Shown here one piece after another: positions 59,616 to 64,000 of a DNA stretch of 64,000 nucleotides. Where the stretch lies: contig CANRNI010000011.1 of NCBI GenBank assembly GCA_947631945.1, positions 1 to 64,000 on the forward strand, in the 5' to 3' direction. The notes below the pieces were generated by a model. It made no database searches. It saw only the letters and a program-made list of their open reading frames with translations, and was not told the origin of the DNA. The translations under genes and the position numbers were made by a program. This DNA comes from an uncultured Clostridia bacterium (GTDB lineage: Bacteria > Bacillota > Clostridia > Oscillospirales > Acutalibacteraceae). Position 1 is the stretch's first letter. Each line of letters starts with the position of its first letter.

Positions 59616-60509
59616 ATGGATAAGTATCTTATTATCAACGCCGATGACTTCGGTATGTGTCACGCTCAGAATCAGGCTGTTATGGAGCTGTTTAAATGTT
59701 CGGGTATAACGTCCTCCACAATAATGGCTCCATGTCCGTGGGCTTTGGAGGCGGTTAATTTCGCAAAGAAAAATCCCGAATTTGCCGTAGGCGTTCATCT
59801 TACCACAACAAGCGAATGGAAAGAATATCGCTGGGCTCCCGTAAACGCTGAAAAGACCGCTTCTTTAAGGGACAGCGAGGGCTATATGCATCATGAGAGC
59901 GATGAATTTGCCAAAGCTGCCGATTTGCAGGAAGTTTGCGGGGAAATGGTTGCGCAAATTGAAAAGCTTAAATCTCTGGGACTTTCTCCGTCGCATCTTG
60001 ATAATCACATGGGTTCGCTCTACGGTATAGATACAGGCAGATTTGAGCTTCTGGCGGCTACGGTGGAAATCGCCGGCAAATATAATCTTCCGTTCCGTTT
60101 CCCGACTAAATTTACAGACGCACAGTTCGGGAACGCGATGCTTGATATCAAGGTTCCGAGAGAGCTTATAGACGGCCTGTTTGAACAGTTTACGGAATTG
60201 GGCAAGCAGTATAAGGTCGCTATGCTTGATTATCTCATGCCCGGCGATTGGAACGGTCCGCAGAAGGATAGCTTTGAAAACTACAGAGAATATATCTATG
60301 AGCTTTACAGAACCTTTGAACCGGGAGTTACCGAAACATATATACACCCCGCGATTGAAACAGATGAGATTAAAGGTATAACGGGCGATTGGCAGAAGCG
60401 TGTATGGGAATACGAGCTTTTCAAAGACCCGAAAACCAAACAGCACATAGATTCTCTCGGCATTAAGCTTATAAATTACAGAGAACTCAAAGCGATGAGA
60501 GGATATTGA
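59616..60509 (+). CDS. ChbG/HpnK (YdjC) family carbohydrate deacetylase
   Basis: A 297-residue protein. YLIINADDFGMCHAQNQAVMELF (3-25) with the metal aspartates, SSTIMAPCPWALEAVNF, VGVHLTTTSEW with the metal histidine (about 69), SPSHLDNHMG (about 127-136) and ETYIHPAIETDEI (about 245-257) are the full YdjC set. The family deacetylates N-acetylated sugars such as chitobiose-type disaccharides. It follows hflX by 23 nt with AAAAGGAGAT and ends at a strong terminator, so it probably shares the hflX transcript. Confidence 0.88.
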   Translation: MDKYLIINADDFGMCHAQNQAVMELFKCSGITSSTIMAPCPWALEAVNFAKKNPEFAVGVHLTTTSEWKEYRWAPVNAEKTASLRDSEGYMHHESDEFAKAADLQEVCGEMVAQIEKLKSLGLSPSHLDNHMGSLYGIDTGRFELLAATVEIAGKYNLPFRFPTKFTDAQFGNAMLDIKVPRELIDGLFEQFTELGKQYKVAMLDYLMPGDWNGPQKDSFENYREYIYELYRTFEPGVTETYIHPAIETDEIKGITGDWQKRVWEYELFKDPKTKQHIDSLGIKLINYRELKAMRGY

Positions 60510-60513
60510 CTAT

Positions 60514-60556
60514 TATAATAACAGCCGCCCTTGTTCCGAGGGCGGTTGTTATTATA
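60514..60556. terminator. Terminator after the ChbG-like gene
   Basis: ATAATAACAGCCGCCCT pairs with AGGGCGGTTGTTATTAT (one mismatch) around a 7-nt loop. Confidence 0.8.
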
Positions 60557-60643
60557 AAAACACATTATTGATAAAGGAAACAATCACACGTTATTGTTAC
60601 AAATAAGGTTTTATCAACACTTTTTGAAAAAATCTTTCGGCAT

Positions 60644-61129
60644 TTATTCGGTAGACATTAAATACTTTGATTTTTTGCCGGACATATGCTCTATATCCAA
60701 TTCAATAATACAGAATTTTCCTTTGTATTGGTTAATTTTCGCGTCTGTCATATCTTTAAAATCGCAGCAGTATTTATCTGATAAAATTTTTATCGGATTT
60801 ATAATTTCGTTCTCATCTTCAATAATTTTTGCTTTGCCGAAAACAATGACGCTTTTGTAGTGCGTCGTAAATTCGGAGGGCTGTACTTCGTCCTGCGCGA
60901 TTACGCAGAAGGAGGCAAGAGGACAATTTTTTATCGCGTCTGTTTTATGCCCCGTTTTTGCGCTGTGAAAGTATATTTTTCCGTTGCTGTAGACGAAACT
61001 AATCGGTACCGCGTACGGATAACCCTCGTCTCCCGAGAGCGCAAGCGTTCCCGACGACGCATTTTCGAGTATTTTTATACATTCTTCGTTTGTCATTTTC
61101 TGTTTTGCCCTGCGCATTTCACGGAACAT
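60644..61129 (-). CDS. Pyridoxamine 5'-phosphate oxidase family protein (Nim-like)
   Basis: A 161-residue split-barrel flavin-binding protein: MRRAKQKMTNEECIKILENASSGTLALSGDEGYPYAVPISFVYSNGKIYFHSAKTGHK is the standard start of the 5-nitroimidazole-reductase/antibiotic-resistance NimA-like group. CVIAQDEVQPSEFTTHYKSVIVFGKAKII carries the FMN contacts. Such proteins bind FMN or heme; some reduce nitroimidazoles, but most are chromosomal with unknown duty. Convergent with the ChbG gene, divergent from nothing, and 50 nt downstream of the Eis-like gene in the same direction. Confidence 0.85.
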   Translation of the reverse strand: MFREMRRAKQKMTNEECIKILENASSGTLALSGDEGYPYAVPISFVYSNGKIYFHSAKTGHKTDAIKNCPLASFCVIAQDEVQPSEFTTHYKSVIVFGKAKIIEDENEIINPIKILSDKYCCDFKDMTDAKINQYKGKFCIIELDIEHMSGKKSKYLMSTE

Positions 61130-61178
61130 AAAATTTCACCTTTTTCTGTATTTTTTTAACCAAAGACCATTAATGCCT

Positions 61179-62342
61179 TTACACGTTATCCTGCGAATAG
61201 GTGTAAAACGGCAGAGGAAACCAAGCGGCACATTCGGGCTTTAATTCGTTTCGCCTTTCTGAATAAAGACTTCCGATAAGCCTCATAGCCTCATGGTGCG
61301 TAAGAGAAATATCGGGCTTCAGCGTCGTTTCCTCTACGCTTACGCTGTTGCTTTTTACTGTTATTTTTATCTGTTCTGGCAGCTTTTCGCCCTCTATAAG
61401 CATAACGCACTCGCCGTCGGGCAATTTACCGTATGTTGATTTAAGCTTCATAAAAGCTCTTATAACGTTTTCATAGCAGAAAACCGTGTAATAATCGGGG
61501 TGCGCTACCTCGTAATATTCGCAGTAAAGACCGAGATATTTTGACAAATCGGTATCAAAAGGAGGCACATCTATATTGATTGAATGTTTTTCGGACGTTT
61601 CGAGAGCGCATATAACAATATCCTCAATATCTTCGGGATTTTTATATCCTATTTCATATACCTTATCCATTTTGCTGCTGAACACGAACCAACCCTTAAA
61701 TTCATCGTTGAGAAATACAGCGTATGGCTTTCCGCGCCATGACAGAAGAATATCGTACATTTTTTCCAAAGGTCTTTCGGCCTTAAAGCTGCGGCTTTCA
61801 TAAATTTCGGAAATTTCTTTTAAAATTTCCGTATCGCTCTTTTTTATGACTTTTGCCTCAAACGCCGATTTTTTATCATAGCCGAATTTTCTTGCGACGT
61901 TGTCTTTGTTAAAATTAAATTTGTATCTTATGCCCGATGGCTCAAACGAAAAATGGGCGTATCTTTGTCTTGCTCCGCATAAAAACGCCAGGTCTGTCAT
62001 ATTCTGCTTCATTTCATCGAGACAGTAAGCCATGCAATATCTCATGTAGCCGTTTTTTCTGTAATCGGGATGAACCGCGACATTTCCTATTCCGCCTGTT
62101 TTCAGCTTTTCTCCGCAGACAGTGAGAGAGTTGTAATAAAGACCTACGGCCGCGCGCATTTCGCCGTCAACATCAAGAACGACGTTGTTAGACGCCGGAC
62201 AATATTCCTCGTTATAAAGCTTGGGGATAAGATTTTCAAAAATTTCATCTTCGTCCTTAAAGCCGAAAGATTTATTAAGAAGCTCCATTACTTCTTCTCT
62301 TCGTGAATCGTCTCCGTGGTTCATGTGAATATATTCTGACAT
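61179..62342 (-). CDS. Eis-like GNAT N-acetyltransferase
   Basis: 387 residues: an N-terminal GNAT domain with AAVGLYYNSLTVCGEKLKTGGIGNVAVHPDYRKNGYMRYCM (the acetyl-CoA loop, about 60-100) and AFLCGARQRYAHFSFEPSG, a central second GNAT-like part (LEKMYDILLSWRGKPYAVFL) and a C-terminal SCP2-like domain. This three-part layout is that of the Eis/enhanced intracellular survival family, which acetylates amines such as aminoglycosides or small peptides. The ATG at 62342 follows AAGGAGAAAAAT. The substrate is unknown. Confidence 0.82.
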   Translation of the reverse strand: MSEYIHMNHGDDSRREEVMELLNKSFGFKDEDEIFENLIPKLYNEEYCPASNNVVLDVDGEMRAAVGLYYNSLTVCGEKLKTGGIGNVAVHPDYRKNGYMRYCMAYCLDEMKQNMTDLAFLCGARQRYAHFSFEPSGIRYKFNFNKDNVARKFGYDKKSAFEAKVIKKSDTEILKEISEIYESRSFKAERPLEKMYDILLSWRGKPYAVFLNDEFKGWFVFSSKMDKVYEIGYKNPEDIEDIVICALETSEKHSINIDVPPFDTDLSKYLGLYCEYYEVAHPDYYTVFCYENVIRAFMKLKSTYGKLPDGECVMLIEGEKLPEQIKITVKSNSVSVEETTLKPDISLTHHEAMRLIGSLYSERRNELKPECAAWFPLPFYTYSQDNV

Positions 62343-62400
62343 ATTTTTCTCCTTAATTTTTTCTTTGAAAACAATAATAACATATGATATTATTAAATTC

Positions 62401-62427
62401 AAGGCAATACCGCATAATTATTGCCGT
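62401..62427. mobile_element. Terminal fragment of a type 1 repeat, copy F
   Basis: AAGGCAATACCGCATAATTA and TTGCCGT match the left end of the type 1 element, then similarity stops. The TA is replaced by CA at the boundary. It lies upstream of ruvC. Confidence 0.65.
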
Positions 62428-62535
62428 TCGGATACAGGATTACAATATTTTTTAAATAAATCTTAAATCTTTCTTGCCAATTGAGCCATGTTGTGGTATA
62501 CTAAATTGAAATACGGTGCTTTGGTGAGATGCGGA

Positions 62536-63033
62536 TTGATTATTTTAGGAATAGACCCCGGATATGCTATAGTAGGATACGGAATAATCGAATATATTAA
62601 TAATCATTTTAAAGTAATTGATTTCGGCGCTGTGACAACCCGGGCGCATACCGATTTTACCGACAGACTTCTTTATATACATACGGAACTGTCATTGCTT
62701 ATAGAAAAATACAAGCCCGACGCGATGGCGATTGAAAAACTGTTTTTCAATACAAACGCCAAAACCGCGATTGATGTGGCGCAGGCGAGGGGAGTTATCA
62801 TTCTTGCGGCGAAGCAGAGAAACGTAGGAATTTTTGAGTATACTCCTCTTCAGGTCAAGCAGAGCGTTGTCGGTTACGGCAGAGCGGAAAAAAAACAGGT
62901 GCAGGAAATGACGAAACTGATTCTTAATCTTGATAAGTCGCCAAAACCTGACGATACCGCGGACGCCCTCGCTATGGCTATATGCCACGCTCATTCGAGC
63001 GGCTCGGCGCTTGGAATGTTAAGATATAAATAA
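62536..63033 (+). CDS. ruvC: Holliday junction endonuclease RuvC
   Basis: A 165-residue RNase H-fold nuclease. Acidic residues are in LGIDPGYAIVGYGII (first Asp, about residue 6), AIEKLFFNTNAKTAI (Glu, about 67), and KPDDTADALAMAICHAH (final DxxD). It resolves Holliday junctions as part of RuvABC. The TTG at 62536 is taken as start, with GGTGAG eight bases ahead; this gives the normal RuvC length, while the open frame to 62488 would add 16 residues not found in the family. Confidence 0.93.
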   Translation: MIILGIDPGYAIVGYGIIEYINNHFKVIDFGAVTTRAHTDFTDRLLYIHTELSLLIEKYKPDAMAIEKLFFNTNAKTAIDVAQARGVIILAAKQRNVGIFEYTPLQVKQSVVGYGRAEKKQVQEMTKLILNLDKSPKPDDTADALAMAICHAHSSGSALGMLRYK

Positions 63034-63091
63034 TGCCGATATATTAATGTTGAACAAAAAGTCAAGGTGTATATGAAAGGGTAAAAATTCG

Positions 63092-63697
63092 ATGTTTTAT
63101 TCTGTTACGGGAAATATAATTATGACGGACGCTTCGTGCGTCGCGGTTGAATGCGGCGGCGTCGGCTTTAAATGCAGTACGTCTATGAACACTCTTAGAA
63201 AAATCGGTTCTACAGGCGGCAGGGTAACGCTGTATACACATCTTGCCGTTAGGGAGGATGCGCTCGAGCTGTTCGGCTTTTATGATTTAAACGAATTGGA
63301 GTGCTTTAAGCTGCTGATATCCGTTTCGGGCGTGGGACCTAAAGCTGCTCTTGCCGTTCTCTCCGAAATGACGCCGGAAAGATTGGCTCTCGCGGTATCA
63401 AACGGCGACGTGAAAGCGGTAACGAAGGCGCAGGGAGTAGGACCTAAAATTGCACAAAGAATGATTTTAGAGCTTAAAGGAAAGCTGTCTGTCAATACTT
63501 CCTCCGACGGCGGCGATATTTTTACGGAAGATCCTTTGTCGGATATTTCGTCCAACGCGTCGGAAGCCGTAAGCGCATTGCAATTTTTGGGATATAATCA
63601 ATATGAGGCTTCAAAGGCTGTAAGGTCGCTCGACGGGTCGCTTTCCGTCGAGGATATGATAAAGCGCGCGCTGGCGCTTCTATCAAAGAATTTATAG
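63092..63697 (+). CDS. ruvA: Holliday junction branch migration protein RuvA
   Basis: A 201-residue protein in three domains. The OB fold is MFYSVTGNIIMTDASCVAVECGGVGFKCSTS (1-60). The helix-hairpin-helix pair has LISVSGVGPKAALAVLSEM (about 73-91) and VTKAQGVGPKIAQRMILELKGKL (about 109-131). The C-terminal domain III (ALQFLGYNQYEASKAVRSL) contacts RuvB. RuvA holds the four-way junction open for RuvB to drive branch migration. It is between ruvC and ruvB in the common order. Confidence 0.95.
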   Translation: MFYSVTGNIIMTDASCVAVECGGVGFKCSTSMNTLRKIGSTGGRVTLYTHLAVREDALELFGFYDLNELECFKLLISVSGVGPKAALAVLSEMTPERLALAVSNGDVKAVTKAQGVGPKIAQRMILELKGKLSVNTSSDGGDIFTEDPLSDISSNASEAVSALQFLGYNQYEASKAVRSLDGSLSVEDMIKRALALLSKNL

Positions 63698-63713
63698 GAA
63701 AGGGCTGACATAT

Positions 63714-64000
63714 TGTGACTGAAGAAAATGAATACCGTATGATGTCGCCCGATTTTACGTCGGCGGATTCCGATGTGGAAATGTCTTTAAGACCTAAAAC
63801 TCTCGATGAATATATCGGACAGGAAAAGGTCAAGGAAAATCTGAAAATATATATGGACGCGGCAATATACAGAGGCGAAACGCTCGACCACGTTCTGCTT
63901 TACGGTCCTCCCGGACTTGGAAAAACAACTCTCGCCGGAATTATAGCGAATCAAATGGGAGTTCAGATTCGCATAACGTCAGGGCCTGCCATAGAAAAGC
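63714..64000 (+). CDS. ruvB: Holliday junction helicase RuvB, 5' part only
   Basis: The frame starts at GTG 63714, 16 nt past ruvA, with AGGAAAGGG ahead, and runs off the window end after about 95 residues of about 340. Visible parts are [27 protein letters not shown], then [24 protein letters not shown] (Walker A) and the start of ITSGPAIEK. This is the RuvB N-terminal AAA+ domain. It powers branch migration with RuvA. Confidence 0.95.

Noticed and set aside
1..64000. CRISPR arrays, tRNA or rRNA genes, phage genes
   Set aside because: No regularly spaced repeats, no cloverleaf-like or rRNA-like sequence and no phage structural or integrase genes were seen on either strand.

Overview
The window looks like chromosome of a spore-forming, low-to-mid GC anaerobic Firmicute of the class Clostridia, probably a gut-type Oscillospirales relative. 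Evidence: spoVT, spoIIR and two CotF-like coat genes; the clostridial IspH-ribosomal protein S1 fusion; MEP-pathway ispE and ispH; rubrerythrin; an archaeal-type split glutamate synthase; strong AGGAGG ribosome sites; and several plant or host glycan hydrolases. No rRNA, tRNA, CRISPR array, phage or intact transposase was seen. Species assignment is inference.

Layout. 1-2360: a GC-rich block (visibly richer than the rest) with a cut gene at each end, holding a flavodoxin-like reductase, a YolD-like protein and an MBL hydrolase. 2600-8000: secreted Ig-like protein, ECF sigma/anti-sigma pair, spoVT, spoIIR, ispE. 8150-14050: PHP phosphatase, murC, an MBL hydrolase, pyridoxal kinase-trmL-DegV-like operon and a 32-residue amphipathic peptide gene with its own promoter and terminator. 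14150-21100 (minus): two glycosyltransferases, then FAD flavoprotein-cmk-ispH/S1. 21500-29200 (plus): GH95 fucosidase, methyltransferase, ANT(6)-like gene, serC-serA, iron alcohol dehydrogenase. 29200-34000 (minus): VanRS-like two-component system and mtaB. 34200-42700 (plus): D,D-carboxypeptidase, pgi, P-loop protein, yceD-rpmF, DUF512 radical SAM protein, der, coat genes, dockerin-like protein. 42800-48600 (minus): rubrerythrin and a five-gene split glutamate synthase operon. 48700-58160 (minus, except one small membrane protein): frameshifted sugar isomerase, secreted PHP protein, GH30 and a large alpha/alpha-barrel hydrolase, nadC-nadB. 58290-64000: hflX, ChbG deacetylase, PNPOx and Eis-like genes, then ruvC-ruvA-ruvB (ruvB cut by the window end).

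The most unusual content is a family of about 176-bp palindromic, MITE-like repeats, at least ten full, deleted or fragmentary copies, bounded by TA dinucleotides. Two sets of termini share one core of about 85 bp. Copies overlap stop codons (PHP phosphatase, serC), encode the last 21 or so residues of NadC, and sit in the inferred 5' leader of the GH95 gene. Other notable points are an in-phase T TTT TTA slippery site splitting the sugar isomerase, a strong Shine-Dalgarno site inside the IspH/S1 fusion, and a hairpin plus T-run between the inferred promoter and the start of the glutamate synthase operon.
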